A stretch of DNA of 64,000 nt from Symsagittifera roscoffensis (taxonomy: Eukaryota; Xenacoelomorpha; Acoela; Convolutidae). Positions 17,701 through 31,000 of this stretch are shown in pieces (position 1 is the first letter of the stretch; every line of letters begins with the position of its first letter). Made by a program: the position numbers and the translations under genes. The notes below the pieces were generated by a model, which was not told the origin of the DNA, searched no databases, and saw only the letters and a list, made by a program, of their open reading frames with translations. The DNA lies in assembly GCF_963678635.1 (NCBI RefSeq), contig NC_087063.1:77645617-77709616 (forward strand). Reading direction: 5' to 3'.

Positions 17701-20514
17701 GAATTAATATCAAGAAAACTTCGTGTCAATCATATTTTAAATAAAATGAAAGAACTGACTTCATTTTTTGGAGACTTCATGTTTGCTGATCACTACAAAT
17801 TACGAAAAACATTTCGTTTTGCGATAAATTTTTTGCTCAAAATACTTACAGGCCTTTGTGAAAACTACCATTTTGATAAACTATAACAAAAACTACCATT
17901 TTGATACTTATCGAAACGCATATTACTACATGATTGTAAAACTTTTTGAAAATTTTTGACTCCCACTTATTAAAACAAAATAAAATGGTTTGAACAAATC
18001 TATCAAAAGGTAATGATTGAAAATGGGAAGGAACATTGTATTTGGGTGTACTCTAATATTTTTCTACGTTATAATGTAGCAGAGAACTTGAAAAAATCTA
18101 CTTAAACTGATTTAAAATCGGTTTAATTAGCTACCAAAAGGTAGCTTCAAATTCAATTTCAATCAATTCTATTTCGACTTAAATCCTTTTTCACAACAAC
18201 ATTTGCTTTCATTTTCCTAAAGATTTGAGCAACAACAAAATCAATTTAAATTGATTTAAATCGATTTTTAACTACTTTTTTGTATATTGTTTTTTCCAAA
18301 CTTTATATTGAAAAGTATTCAGATTTTGTAGACTATAAAACATAAAAAAGACAGTGGAACTAAAATTTAAACGAATGCTTTTCAATTAACTTCTTGTTTT
18401 GATGTTTGGGCCAAATTGAACTTTGAGGATAGCTAATATCTATATGTTCTAAATAGAAAATGATTTTTTCTCATTTGATGTTTTAATAATATGGAATTTG
18501 CCTAACAATTTTCAGCCTGGAGCCTTGATGATAAAAATATCATTCAAAAAATTGTTCTCATTACCACGGGTACCATTAGTTTTGCAAAATTTGAAAGGGA
18601 ATCCCAAAAAACGGAAAAGTTTGCAGTACAAAAATCAACTTGAATGACTCTTGCTCTCTGTAGCTCCTTTTGTAGAAAAGTTTGATCAAGCTCCGAAGCA
18701 AAGAAACAGTTATGTAATTCCTTTTGGGTTGAGATTTTGATGATTTTCACTACCTTGCAAAAATCCATTTAAATCAATTTAAATCCATTTTATACGTTTT
18801 TTTTTATCGCGTAAAAATCCATTTAAACAAATCTGAATCAACTTACGCATCTAAATGTGCTATCGTGAGTCGATTTTTTTACAGTATTTTATCTGTGCAA
18901 GAAACGATTTAAATAATTTTCAATCTAAAGTTTATCAGTGCGGGTATGTTTTGGTTGTATTAGTAAAAATCAACGCGTTATTAGCCAGTTGAACCCTCAT
19001 TTGTATGATTGATGCGCAACATCACTAATGATGCTCCACAAGACCACAACGCCTCTCTACTGTGCTTTTTCTGTCAAAATATGAGTTTGAAAAACAAAAA
19101 CTCATCTTTACGCTTTTTAATCAGGATTCCAAAACAATCAAAGCTTAAGTACGAATAATCAGCATCAAATGAAAAAACATCTAGGATTTGTTTTATATGA
19201 CCATTTTTTTGAACAAACAACATATTTTTCTGAAAAATTTAATAATTCAGCGTGTTTTTAACCAATGTTTTTGATTTCTTTGTGTTAAACAGGAAAAATT
19301 TTAGCAGCTAAATCATTTATGGGTTTGTAAGTTTTCTCACAGTGGAAACATTTTTTTGAAGTGTTCGGCTTTTAGGAAGCCAAAGTGACAAAAACAAAAT
19401 TGAAACGTTTTTCATGTTGGGTTGTTTGTTTGGTGTTTGGTTAAATCTGAGTTTTCGTAGTCGATGGTGGAAAAAAATGTTGATCACCCAATAAAATGTT
19501 TGCGGTGAAGATCAGACGTATAGAATTGTGCAATAATTTTTGAGTACTGGATTTCCAGCAATCGAATGTATTTCTCGCAACAACCAAAAAAACTATCGGA
19601 AAATATCAATTCTTTTTAATGTCTGTGGAGTCTTTCCTTTACGAGTCGAATTAATCCCTCCTGGAATACGTTTTCTTTATCAGTGTGTGAAAATTCCACG
19701 TAAAATCAGGTACCTTAAAAATTTAATTTCGAGCGCATAAAGTGACAGTGAGCAGGGTTGATTTGTTTTCAGACAAAAGCATTTGTCACAAATAACCAAC
19801 ATAATGTTTGAAAAAAAAAATCAATTTAATGTTTTTTAGCCTAAATTTGAAAAAAAAAATCATTTTGCTTATGCTGCTGTGCAATTTTGAGCAATTTAAG
19901 CTAGCGAGCAAGTTGGTTTTAAAATTTTTAGCTGGTATTTTCATTTAAACTATTAAGACAAACTTTTTTAAAAGTTATTTGAGCGCCTTTTTGATTTTTT
20001 TTCATGTTTTTTTTTGTTTTTTTGATCATTTTTGACTGAGGTTTTGTCCAATTTGTCAATGTTACTGTGAATGTCTATTGTTTAAATTCTAGATTTTCCT
20101 CAGATCATTTAATTTGCCATGCACAAAAAAAGACACTCAACTGAAAAAAGAAGAAAAAAACGTCCGATGTATTTCTTAAAGTACATAGTCCTAACATTCT
20201 GTGCTTGCAGAAAAACTTGTGATGCTTCTAATTGATTTTGGTGCAAAAGTGTTTCTGTCTAAAGTTTTTTCTGATTGCAAGTCCTATAATTTGCTGAGAT
20301 ATCATTTTTTGCTTTGTGTTTTCTCCTCATTTTTTGATGGTTTTCAGTTTTTGCTTCGTATGAAAAACTAATAAGAAAAACTAGTTTTTTAACTTTGGGT
20401 TTTAAATTATCCTGAAACAAGTCCAAGATTGTCTCAATTTTTAAATTAGGATGATAATTATGTCACAACTTGTCAATTGTAGGTGAAATTTTGATAATTT
20501 CCCGGGTCGAAGTC

Positions 20515-21430
20515 GGGGACTTATATTGCGACCATTGCCACTCAAAATGGGTCTTTTGCGACCATTGCGACTCAAATTGGATAAGTTGCAATCCTTGCAA
20601 ATCAAAATAAGTATGTTCTGACTTTGCGCGACCGAAGAAACTTTCGTCGTATTTGCGCGACCGAAACAAGTTATGTTGCGACCGTTGCGCCTCAGAATGG
20701 GTATGTTGCGTTTTTGTGCGACCGAAATGTTTGCGCGACTTTGCGCAACCCAAAACAGATATGTTGCAACTTTATGCGGCGCAAAAAAAGTATGTTACGA
20801 CCATTGCGACTTAACATGGGTATGTTGCGACTTCGAGGGACCAAAATATTTGTTCGACTTTGCGCGACCCAAAACAGATATTTTGCAACTTTATGCGGCG
20901 CAAAAAAAGTATGTTGCGACCATTGCGGCTTAAAATGGGTATGTTGCAACTTTGCGCAACCGAAAAACTTGTTCGACTTCGGCCGTCTAAAAAAATTAAT
21001 CTAAAAACTTCGGTCGATTAAAAAGCAACTCAAAAACAACATGTCGCGATTTTGCGCGACCAAAGTGACTTGCGCGCATTTAGTTCGCAAGCAATTTAGA
21101 GTCGACATTTGCAATTTATATTTCGACCTAGTCGACCAAAAAATGGTTTTCTTCGACCGTCTCGACCCAGGCTCGATATGTTTTGACCGACTCGGCTCAA
21201 GCTGGCTATGCTTCGACTTTGTTCGACCGAGGAAGAACATTTCGACCAAATTTGACCGAGAACGAACATTTCGAACAAAACAGTTCAAAGTAGCACGTTT
21301 CGATCGAGTTCGACCGAGGAGTTTTTTGACCGATTTGAATTTCGACCGGAACGAAACATTTTGATTGTTTTTGAACAAAGAAAAATGTTTCGACTGAGAA
21401 GAATTTCTCGACCGAGAAGAATTTCTTACA
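20515..21430. repeat. GCGACC/TCGACCGA minisatellite, left arm
   Basis: The left half (20,515-21,000) is a degenerate repeat of TATGTTGCGACCATTGCGACT-like and TTTGCGCGACCGAAA-like words. The right half (21,050-21,430) changes to TTCGACCGAG(A/G)AA words. Several overlapping ORFs on both strands come from the repeat and have no family resemblance. A mirrored copy lies at 47,050-47,910. Confidence 0.8.
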
Positions 21431-22629
21431 ATCTGATCTATTTTTTTTTCGCAAAAATTTAATAATCAAATTATACCCTGTTTCTTTTCAGAACCAAAAC
21501 GAAACAGAACGAGAATACCTTATTTGATTCAAGATTAAGCAATAAAAGCTGAAAAACTTACAATCTGGTGCTAATTAGATTTTTTAATAACATTTTCTTT
21601 TTTGCGTGTTCACGATTTTTCGCTTGATTTCTTGATAGAAAAACAGATTCGTCTTTTATAGTAAACTGCTATATTAAATACTGTGGTTGTTGACAGGTTT
21701 TTTATTCAGAGTGAACCCTTTGTCAGAATAGATTTCCAGGATAGAAACAGGTCCCAGGTTTTCAACCTTATAAGCTTTCTTTTTTACTGAGTTAGACCCT
21801 GTTTTCTCCCAGGGAATCATTTATTGTGAAGAGTTTGAAGCACGGTGCAAAGTGTTTTTCCCCTTGTAGTTTCTGGGATCAAGCAATTGTCCCAAATTTT
21901 TTCGATACTTGGAAAAATCAAAGAAGTTGGGAATATGCTGTATGACTCATTCTGATTATCAATCTAGGAAAAACTAGGTTTTTCAGGTCCAGCTGTTAAA
22001 CTTCAATATATCGAAGACACGTAGCGATAAGGAAAGATATATCAATCAGCTTTTTCACACGAAGTTTAATTAGGGCTGCTGGTATTGTTCAAGTTCTTAC
22101 CAGTTCTTATAGGAACTGAATGAAAAATTTAAAATTAAGTCTGCTTCCAATGATTTGTTAAGAAACCTCTACTTTTTGGAATATTTAGATAATTGCAAAA
22201 TCCAATTTAATTATTGGAAACATCTGCTCAATTTTAGCTGAGAAATCAAGAAAATTTCCACAAAGATTCAGAAACTGTGCAATGAAAAGAAAAAATTCAA
22301 ACAAAACTATTCGAGCTCAGATCAAAATGTTTTGTTCCCCTAAACTCTCGGCCCAACGTTTCTACGTTAGAAATTGTTTTTTTTTCAAATGTAACAAAAT
22401 TAACAAAAAAACGTTCAATTATCGAGATGTTAAAAATTTTTCTATATCGGCAGCAAAAAAAAAACATTCAATTTCAGAGTCTTTCACAAACCTTGGAAGA
22501 ACAACAACAAAATAAATTTTTTGTTAAGACTTTATATGAATCGCAAACTGAACATATTTTCTAGATGATTCTCAACTTTTTATTTCGTGTGTCAAATTTC
22601 ATTCTATTTCAAACAAAGATTTATCATCC
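21431..22629. other. arm sequence between minisatellite and LINE insertion, no gene
   Basis: Present in mirror image at about 45,920-46,990. A 77-codon ORF at 22,282-22,515 has a close counterpart on the minus strand of the right arm (46,034-46,264), but the two differ in frame-preserving and non-preserving ways and contain lysine/asparagine-rich low complexity. It is not recognised and could be chance. Confidence 0.45.
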
Positions 22630-22800
22630 TTTCGAATCAAAAAAAAAATTTTTTTTTTCAAAGATGAAATAAGTCAATTATCTATTTGGTTCATTTTTTC
22701 AACATTTTTGTTTCGTTTAGGTCCACGTTTTACATCACTAGCAGAGTTTGCACATAGCTAGCCAATTTCTCTTTATTGTATAACATCCATAAATATTTCT

Positions 22801-24868
22801 CTAGGTTAAGAAATCATGGTCTGAGCCAAGGCTCCTCCACTTGGTCCTTGTGCCTCGGAAGCACACACTGCAAGCACGGAGCACGGCAAAAGACAGCCAG
22901 CACTTCACCCAGTTCATAGTTTTACTATAGGGTTTCTCCCACTTGGTAGATAATGCTTCTCCTATTCTCCGAAGGAAATTTGCAAATTCTGGAGCGAGCA
23001 TTCCATCAACAGACACGACAAGAGGAGTGAAAGACATATGTCTTTCCTGGCACGCGTCTGAATATTTTGTCTTTTTCTCAACCTCTGCTGAGTGCAAATC
23101 ACTCACGGGGCTTCTGTTCTGATAGGAGATGGCGTCGGTTTCAGAGACACGGATATCAAAAGACGCTCCTCCCTGTCTAACATAAACTCCACGACAAAAC
23201 AAATCTGCAATTAAAACGGGTGTCTCATCTTGCGGGTTGTATTCTCTAATAACAGGCTCTCTCTGTACATCCTTCCATACTAAAGAAGCTAAGTCGCATA
23301 CAACATCCCTAATCTCATTGTGCCGTAAAGTTAAGAGACCACATTTTTTTGCACGCTAACGCATGCCGTAGGGTGAATGGTGACTGACAACCATCACATA
23401 AATCTGGCGAATCGTTCAAGTTTTTGTTATACCGGACGCTCAATGCATCCCGAAACTCCACTTCCGACAGGAAAAAGTTTTGTGCAGCAATCGGTAAGGC
23501 TGTCAGCCAGGCAGACAAGTTTCCTTCATTGATTCTTCTTACTGCACGAACTTGGTCTGCTGGTAGCTCATTCAATAACTCCCCCAACAACTCTTCATGT
23601 TTTTTTTCCATTATTTGATGATGATTTTTCCGCTATCGAGACATTTGCTTTCTGTTGTCTTCATGAAGAAAAAAAAACCGTGCTGATCAACATTAGCACC
23701 ATAAAGAACCGTAACTGCTTCCCGTGACGTGTTGTAAGATTCATCAGCGAAACTGGTTGGGTTAGACACTTCAAGACCACACTTTCTTGCTGGCAAACAA
23801 AAGAGACGTCTCTCCTTTGATGAAATCGACGAAACTCCAAGTATCTCAGGTAAGGTTTTCTCCATCAGAAGGTTCTCTAGCGGTTGAAAAAGCTGACTAG
23901 AACCACCCAGAACACGATGGGAAAATTCCATTCCGCTTGTAGTGACTTAGTCAGTCCTGATAAAGCATATTGTGGTTCTGTTTTTGCATTGAAACCGCAT
24001 AAAAACCTCTTCCCTTCCACTATAGTAATCGAGTACTTGTCAAATATGTGATGCGCTTCTTCAGCATATTGTTTATCGACAATCAGAAAATTTTTGGAAA
24101 GCTCTGGAAAGTAACAGAAGGCGGGGGACCTTCCTGAATCAAGTTTTTGAGCCATATCTCCAATTTCTTGAGTTTTGCTAAGGCCGCAGAATCATCAGCA
24201 TACCAACTTTTTAACACATTGTTCGGATCCTTTAACTTCCGAAACAGGGGAAGAAGTGAAACACCATAGAAGAACATTGCCAGTGGGTCTTCTTGTGTTG
24301 TTCCTTCCCTATTGTATATCACTTCATCGGCGCCAGTAACGAAAAGCGACGCGAAGCCTCTGTAAGTATTGAAGAGAAACCTAGAACATCTAGGCCACAA
24401 TATTCGAGCATTCCACAACGCTGTTTCACGATTGAGCTAGTTGAAAGCATTTGATGCATCCATCAACAGCATGCCACAGCCATTTTCCTTGTTGTCATCA
24501 AAAACATCAGAGAGCACATGAATTGCACCTTCAACGCCAGCTTTCAGCCGACAAGCTGATTGATCAGTCGAACATGTTTCTTCAAGGTCAATTTTTGTGG
24601 ACTTTTGCAAATTATACTCCGTAGACATTCGCCTATGCCAATAGGTCGCACGCCAGGACATTTATCAAGCCCAATTAATCTTCCAGAAACCAGTGCTCGC
24701 ACTTTCGACCATGGTAAGATTTGATTGCACATTTTTGTGGCGAGAGTTGCAACTTCGTCTCTCAAGTGTGAAAGTGAGCCCCATGACGTAATAAAATCGT
24801 GTGCCAATGCTCAGAATCTGTTCCCGAAGCTCCCGAACTGCCCTGCAAAGAACGTGTCGTCTTTTCAA
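22801..24868 (-). pseudogene. LINE reverse transcriptase and restriction-like endonuclease, frameshifted
   Basis: The minus strand in order shows RT (GLDKCPGVRPIGIGECLR near 24,650; DASNAFN near 24,440; an EGTTQEDPLAMF block near 24,300; intact SWYADDSA near 24,195), a CDGC...H...C knuckle near 23,350-23,400, then RHNE (23,325-23,314). A downstream Asp in a VLIADL context and FDIRV near 23,150 fit a PD-(D/E)xK nuclease. This order (RT, CCHC, nuclease at the C-terminus) is that of the R2/CRE/R4-like lineages of LINEs, which nick a target and prime cDNA from it. At least three frame changes split it into short ORFs, so it is inactive. Confidence 0.8.
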
Positions 24869-24894
24869 TGGAAGCAGAACTGATTATAACATCT

Positions 24895-25725
24895 TCAAAG
24901 TCGGGTAAAACTGGCACTTGCAATCGCGAAGAGAGATGTAACTTGTGTGGCTCTGGATGCTTTGGCTAAACCTTTCTTCACCTCTTGCATCGGATCAAGC
25001 ACAACCCCTCTTGCTCTCTCCGAGAGCCACCGCATAGCGCTTCTCACTTTGCCTTTCATCCTTAATGAAGCAAACACTTTCGAGACATGTTTGTCGTCCA
25101 AACTATTTTGATTTATTTGTTTCTTTTTGCCACATCTCACTGCTTTCGCCAACAACTTGTCGAACTTGTTTTCCTTCCAGCCTTCAATGCGCCGTCCAAT
25201 AAGTGTTCGAATGTCTTTTGATGCCTTGATCATTGGATCTCTTTGTAACAAACTACGACTCATCACCAGAACTCTTTCTGAAGTGGAATCAGCAGTAGTA
25301 GAAAGAAGCTCCAGTTCATGTGTCAGGAGGTCCACGTACTTCCTACCAATGTTACCATTTGGCAAAGTATATAGTCTTTTTGGCAACCGTACACTTTTCA
25401 CACATCTTTCAGTCCAAATCGAATGATCAAGACAAGTTGATTTGTCAAGTAACGCACCGAATGCTTCCATCATTATGTCTTCGTCATGACTTTCAAGATT
25501 CGGATCAGTTTTTGGTAGCACATTTTCTATTTGCAGGTCTTGCATGGCTTGAGTCAATCTTGTGCGGCCATTGCTTGTCGGTGTAACATTAACGCGGTCA
25601 TTGTTATCTTGTGATATTAACAAGTCTTCCACTTCAAACCTGCTGGTATTGGAAACATTGAGCTGCGAATCAGAATTATACCCCAGACAACTAGGCGGTT
25701 TGATAATTCTCTGAGTCCGCCTCAT
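24895..25725 (-). CDS. N-terminal ORF of the endonuclease-type LINE
   Basis: 276 codons, starting MRRTQRIIKPP and ending just before the RT region begins in another frame. It is rich in charged residues and has no recognised catalytic motif. Its place directly upstream of RT suggests the N-terminal domain of the single LINE polyprotein, cut off by a frameshift near 24,895. RNA or DNA binding would fit other site-selective LINEs. That is an inference. Confidence 0.6.
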   Translation of the reverse strand: MRRTQRIIKPPSCLGYNSDSQLNVSNTSRFEVEDLLISQDNNDRVNVTPTSNGRTRLTQAMQDLQIENVLPKTDPNLESHDEDIMMEAFGALLDKSTCLDHSIWTERCVKSVRLPKRLYTLPNGNIGRKYVDLLTHELELLSTTADSTSERVLVMSRSLLQRDPMIKASKDIRTLIGRRIEGWKENKFDKLLAKAVRCGKKKQINQNSLDDKHVSKVFASLRMKGKVRSAMRWLSERARGVVLDPMQEVKKGLAKASRATQVTSLFAIASASFTRL

Positions 25726-25739
25726 GATATCACGAGCGT

Positions 25740-26200
25740 TCCTCGAACCAAACTCTAACTATTCACGAGCACCGGTCACTCTGCTCCAGAAACGAGCTTC
25801 TCTCCAAACACGAATTCCAAGCACCGGCTCTGTACCAAACACACACGAGCTCCAAGCACCGACTCTGCATCCAAAACGAGCACCAATCCGCAAATAAGCT
25901 GTACTCAGAACACGTGCTCTGCTCCAAACTCGCAAGTTCACCTCCAAACACGAGCTCTGATACAAATACGAGCACTGCTTGAGATGAAATGTCCGCTCAG
26001 TTGTCGATGTTGCAGTGGTTGTTGTTTTTTTCCTGCTTAACAATACACGTGCAAAATTCACAACAGAACAATAGTTGCAATAGTTGCAATAGTTGCAATA
26101 GTTGCAATAGTTGTCGATGTTGTAGTGGTTGTTGTTTTTTTTCTTTTTTTTTCTTGCTTAACAAGACAAGTGCAATATTCACAACAGAACAATTTAATTG
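25740..26200. repeat. short tandem repeats in the LINE 5' region
   Basis: 25,740-25,985 is built of degenerate CTCTGCTCCAAACACGAGC(T/A)CC words. 26,071-26,113 is a 9-bp repeat, ATAGTTGCA, about five times. It sits between two copies of a ~75-bp sequence beginning AGTTGTCGATGTTG(C/T)AGTGG (about 25,997 and 26,109). Such arrays at a LINE 5' end may be promoter repeats. The Asn-Ser-Cys repeats they encode are incidental. Confidence 0.7.
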
Positions 26201-26354
26201 CGCCAATATAATTAGTTTTGGGGGAGCGTGCGCCGAAAGACTTTTGATCTCTTTTTTGAAGTGTTCAAAACGTTATTTTAAACCTGCTATTTTGGAAAGT
26301 TTGTCTGCGGCGCAAAAAAAAATTGTGACAAAAAAGAGTGTTTCGAATCAAAAA

Positions 26355-27240
26355 CTGCTTTTTTACCTGCTATCAAAAATAAATTTTTGCCAAATCAAGG
26401 AATTGAAATCTTTTTAGACTATGTCAAATTCAAGTATTCCATCGAGATTATCGCTCATGCAAAAAATATATTCTATCTCATTTCATTAAAGTACTCATCA
26501 TTTGCTTCAAACAATCATTAGACAGCTAAATTTTTCCTCAACACTTTGATTCTTTTATTCACGAGTTTAAAAAACCGAGAGTTACAGGGAATTTTCTTCA
26601 AATTTTCTTTGTTTTTTGTTTTTAAATACCATATTCCAAAAGTATCGTCTATTTTCATTGTATCATCGAAACTTAAACTTGTGAAAAAAGTCGGAGTAAC
26701 TTTTTGAAACTCTCAGATCATTTTATCGCTATTCCTTTACTAAAAAAAAAGAATCTGCGACCTAAAACATGTGCTGTTTATTTAATGACTCGAAGCGAAC
26801 CTGTTTTTTACAGCATTGAGGACGGGCGATAAATAATTCAAAAGAATGCTATCGTTTTCAGTTTCGATTGAGGTAATTTTATGATAATTTTGATACATTT
26901 TAATTAATTCCTAATGACCGTTAAATCAACCTTCCCTTAGCCATAACTTCCTCAGACATGGGTTCTCAGCGGAACAACCTTTCAGTTAACCTTTTAAAAA
27001 AGTTTTCAATTTTTCTAATGTTTTTTTTTTGTTTTCTTGCGTGGTTTACGTTTTTTTTTGAATGATCGATTTTGTGACATGAACTTTTTTGTGACATTTT
27101 GCTGTGACTCTCTTAAAAATGACGCTTAATTGTGACCCACAATTTGGCAAACGTTTACACCCAGGCAGGACGTATATTTAGGGTGGGTTCGAATAGCCTA
27201 GTTGTTGTGATAAAACTGTCATTTTTTTAGCATTCAATGT
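26355..27240. other. left-arm DNA without a gene
   Basis: Mirrors 44,990-45,915 in the right arm. No ORF or RNA feature is supported. Confidence 0.5.
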
Positions 27241-30200
27241 AAGCTGTGCTCTAGTTGCAGTTATTCTCGCTGAATTTTTCGCTCTGAAAAGATGACTGCT
27301 ATCATCAGACAACAATTGAGCAGTCGGACTCTTCTAATTTTGGAAAAAATAAAAACATTCTTTGGTCAAAGATTGGATCTCAATGACGCCCAACAACAGA
27401 AGATTCTTGCCCTAGAATGTGAGAATGGCAAGTTAATACACAACCAGGGACTCATCAAAAGAAGGATGCTTGATATAGAGCGTTAATCCTCCAAACCACG
27501 TTTGATTTTTCAAGGTCTAGATGCATCAGATCCTGGGGATGCTGTCTCATGTTCATCAACAGTCAAATGGGTATTCCAATCAATGACGTTAACCACACGG
27601 CGTATCATTTTCTTCCCGGAGCAGGAGGGAGACGAAAACATGCGAGAGATGTGTATATCATCATTGCGATTTGGTTTGGTACTGTAAAGATTAAATAGAG
27701 AAATTAAAAAATAGAGCTGAGAAGTCTATCTATGTGCTAGAAAGGCTGACACTAACGGAGAGATGTTGGAGCACGGCAAGGCTGCTCATTTGTCCACTGA
27801 CATTATCTGACAGAGGCATATTGGAGCACGGCAAGGCTGCACATCTGTCCACGACAACAAAAGAAGGTCAGGTTTTTTTTTGAAAGAGATTTCGAAAAAT
27901 TAAACGGAAAATGGATTGGAGTTAACTCGAAAAAAGAAAATGATGTTTTTGTTTTGAACCAAAGAAAAGTGAGGATTAAGTTTCAAGTAGCAAAATTATT
28001 TAAATCTTATGAGAGAAATCGCAAAATTTGCAGAAAAAATTGATCAGCAAATCAATTTTGTGACTCAAGTAGACAAGATTGTTTCTCCTCTAAGATAAAA
28101 ACTTCTAAAAATATTTTGTTGATTATATAGATTCGATTACTGAAGGTTAGTTTAGATCGGAATGAGGTGAGATAAACTGCTAACCAAGCTCTAAGTACTC
28201 TTATCTTTTTTGTTCATTGTGAAAAACCAAGAGATGATCAAATTATCACACGATTAGAAAAACGTTTCATTGTTTCTTGTTTTTTCTAAGCATACGATCT
28301 TTGAGATGTTATCATGTCCTTCTAAAATGTGAAATAAAAAATTTGACTTGTCGCTCACAGAAGTAGGTTTTTGTGAAACATGGGTACATCATGACGAACC
28401 CTCAGTTTTACACTACCTAGGTGGTTACCCAAAAATCTGAACAGTAATAGTCAAGGGAAAAAGATGGAGGTTTTGCGACATTTGTGATCGAAGGCACGAC
28501 GCACTTAGATACATATATTATCAAACGTGAAAAAGAAAATATGTTTGTTTTTTGAGTGGAAAAAGAGATAATCACTCTGTACCAATATAACCTGCATTTT
28601 GTACCGACCGCCATCACTACTCTTTGGTAAGTTTCTACGGGAGCTGCGATATCTATCAGATGAACTTAATGCCGTCGAGAAAACATCCTCGTGTTTGGGG
28701 ACTTTAACATACTTATTCTTGATCAGCTTTCAAAATTAGCGTTCGATTTTATTATTATCTTGAGATTTTTTGGTTTTCAGTTCAAACTCATTACCAATCA
28801 GAATTACATCTTCTAGCTCATCATGCCTTGATCATGTTGTATATAATTTTTAGTACAGTGGAAACCGTTCAGTGTAACATATGTGATCAATTTGCATTGA
28901 AATCAGACCTTGACTTTGGGTTAAATGAAAATAAAGGTCTTAGTATCACTTCCCTAAGAAATTCTGATGGTTGCAAACTTCATTGCAAACTTTTATATAT
29001 CTTAAAATCATATAAGTGTTAACAAGTAAAAATCCTTTTTGGAGTAATTGGTTCTCGATGTTTTCAAATTAGTTTTTATGCTGGAAAAAACATCAAAAGC
29101 AGAAAGTCTAGGGTGATTCGTGTAATTAAAAACATTCGAATTGAGCGAAACTTACTATTTGAAAATTTTAGATTTCAAATCCATCAGAAAGTAATCTATT
29201 TCAGTAACAAAAACTCAAGTGGCCAAATTTTTCTTACTATCCAACAGAGTAAATGAGGGCTTTATGACAAGATATACATGAGTATTTGTTTTTCCAAATC
29301 ACTGTTATCTACTTCTAGTTTGCAGGAAATTTATAAAAAGGATTCCAATAGATTTGAATAGTTTCAACCGTTTTTTTTGTTGACATTGGGTGAAGACTGG
29401 CTAAGGTACAGGATAATCAGAACATAAGGTGGTTTAGAATTCAACTCCACTATTTTTCTCCTCCCCGCATATCATGAAGAAGTTCTGAAAGCTATTAAAA
29501 ATCTTAAAAATATTTCATCTAGTGGTCATTATGACATAAGTAATAAAATGATAAAATTATATGCTCAGGTAATTAACTATCTATTAGTTGATTTGTTCAA
29601 TCAAAAGAAGTAGAAACAATTCGGATGCGTGCAAATTAGCCGAAATTCTAAGTTTTCATAAATTAGGTTCTTTGTTTAAAACTTAATAGCCTGCTTTTAT
29701 CAATCAGCAATTTATCGAAAAAAAGCTTTTCAATCATTTTTTTTGAAAATTATTATTGAATTTAACATCTGTGAAACAGAAAAATTTGAATTCAAGAAAA
29801 TAAATCCGCGCCATCATAACAGCAACGGAAACTATGCAAAAAATTTGAAACCATAAGAATAGCTTATTTTATAGGTTTCCAAAAGGCATTTGACACTGTC
29901 AATTATACCATTCTAACAAGAAAATTAAAAAGATTTGACTTTCATGGCATATGCTGCAAAAAAATACAACCATATTCATCGAATCGTTATCAATACTATC
30001 TTGAAATGGAAAGAATTCTAGTATGATATAGATAAAATACGGTGTTCCACAGGGCTCTGTAGTTGAGCCTCTGCTCTTTTTACTCTCTATAAAGGACCTT
30101 TATATCAACTCAAAAACTGAAAACGTGTCTTTTTGCTGATGACACAGAGTTGTTTTGCACTAACAAAGTTTTGAGCGCTTTACATGATTTCAATGAAAAT

Positions 30201-31000
30201 CTTGAAAATGTAGACTTGCGGTGTAAAGCCAAAAAAATAACCAATAACACAAAGAAGTCAGGTAGCTACTTTTTGTCGGAAAAATGCAAAGTACCTCTCG
30301 GAGTGGAAAAAAAATTAAATATGTAGGTCATTTCAAAGATTTGGTAATATCCAATAAATTGACTTTTCATCTTAATGTTGATTTTATTTGCAGAAAATTA
30401 GGCTTAAAATAACAATCTTGTTCGCGAAAACTCCGCCTGAGAGTCTATAAAATTATGCTCAGCCCAATACTTTGTATGGCTTACTAGCAGACGGCTCTTT
30501 AACAATTTTTATGTGCGAAGAATTTTTTCAATGCAAAAATGGATATTAAGAACTGTTTTCTTAATCATTTCCATAAAAAAAGTTTTGATCAGCTGCTTAA
30601 GATATTTCCTTTTAGGTTTCTAAACGAAGAAGTTTTTTTTATAAAAGTGATGTATGGGAGCTCGCGACTCACAAAATAAAATTTACAACTAGTCAGAACA
30701 AATTGGCTGCACAAATCGTTCAGCCAGGGGACAAAACATTTTACAATTTTTTATCCTCAAACAAACTGCTACCTGACAATTTAAAGCATTTACAGCTAAA
30801 CGAAATTTAAAAATACAGGCATATTGTGTTTTGTTAAGAACTTTTTTCTGATAGACAATTCCGATTTACATGAAAACTTCTTTCATTTTGATAACATCTT
30901 GATCCGCGTGGTTTTTTTAAAAGTTTTTTAGAGTCTCGCCTCGATGAGCCTCAGGAGTTGCGTCTTTGCTCATTGAAATTATCATTATTTCTTCCAATCT
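27241..31000 (+). pseudogene. fossil LINE with apurinic-type endonuclease, left-arm copy
   Basis: The plus strand shows an ORF1-like start at 27,292 (MTAIIRQQL, 64 codons, then stops) and further ORF1-like blocks to ~28,100. An endonuclease relic follows near 28,680-28,850: a GDFNI-like block and CLDHVVYNF-like reading in broken frames. RT spans ~29,480-30,800, with FQKAFDTVNYTIL near 29,880, GVPQGSVVEPLLF near 30,045 and a FADDTE core near 30,125. Many stops and frameshifts show long decay. This order and the LDH motif fit Jockey/CR1-like LINEs. The same fossil lies in mirror position in the right arm, so it was present before the arms separated. Confidence 0.75.

Larger units (their letters stand above)
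22630..26354 (-). mobile_element. non-LTR retrotransposon with C-terminal restriction-like endonuclease, inserted in left arm only
   Basis: Bounded by 14-bp direct repeats TTTCGAATCAAAAA at 22,630-22,643 and 26,341-26,354. The right arm has this word once (near 45,918) with the flanks joined, so the empty site is visible. The element is on the minus strand: a 5' region with short repeats (25,740-26,200), a first ORF (25,725-24,895), RT, zinc knuckle and endonuclease. An AATAAA (minus strand, 22,773-22,778) lies downstream, then an A/T homopolymer tail next to the target duplication. Frameshifts break the second half. Confidence 0.85.

Noticed and set aside
20463-21469. Overlapping ORFs of 60-126 codons on both strands in the minisatellite
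   Set aside because: Open frames arise because the repeat lacks stops in several frames. The mirrored ORFs at 47.0-47.9 kb have the same cause.
26071-26113. Short regular repeats as a CRISPR-like array
   Set aside because: 9-bp perfect tandem units without spacers, in an animal genome.
25989-26417. ORF encoding repeated Asn-Ser-Cys
   Set aside because: A product of the 9-bp ATAGTTGCA repeat in the LINE 5' region.
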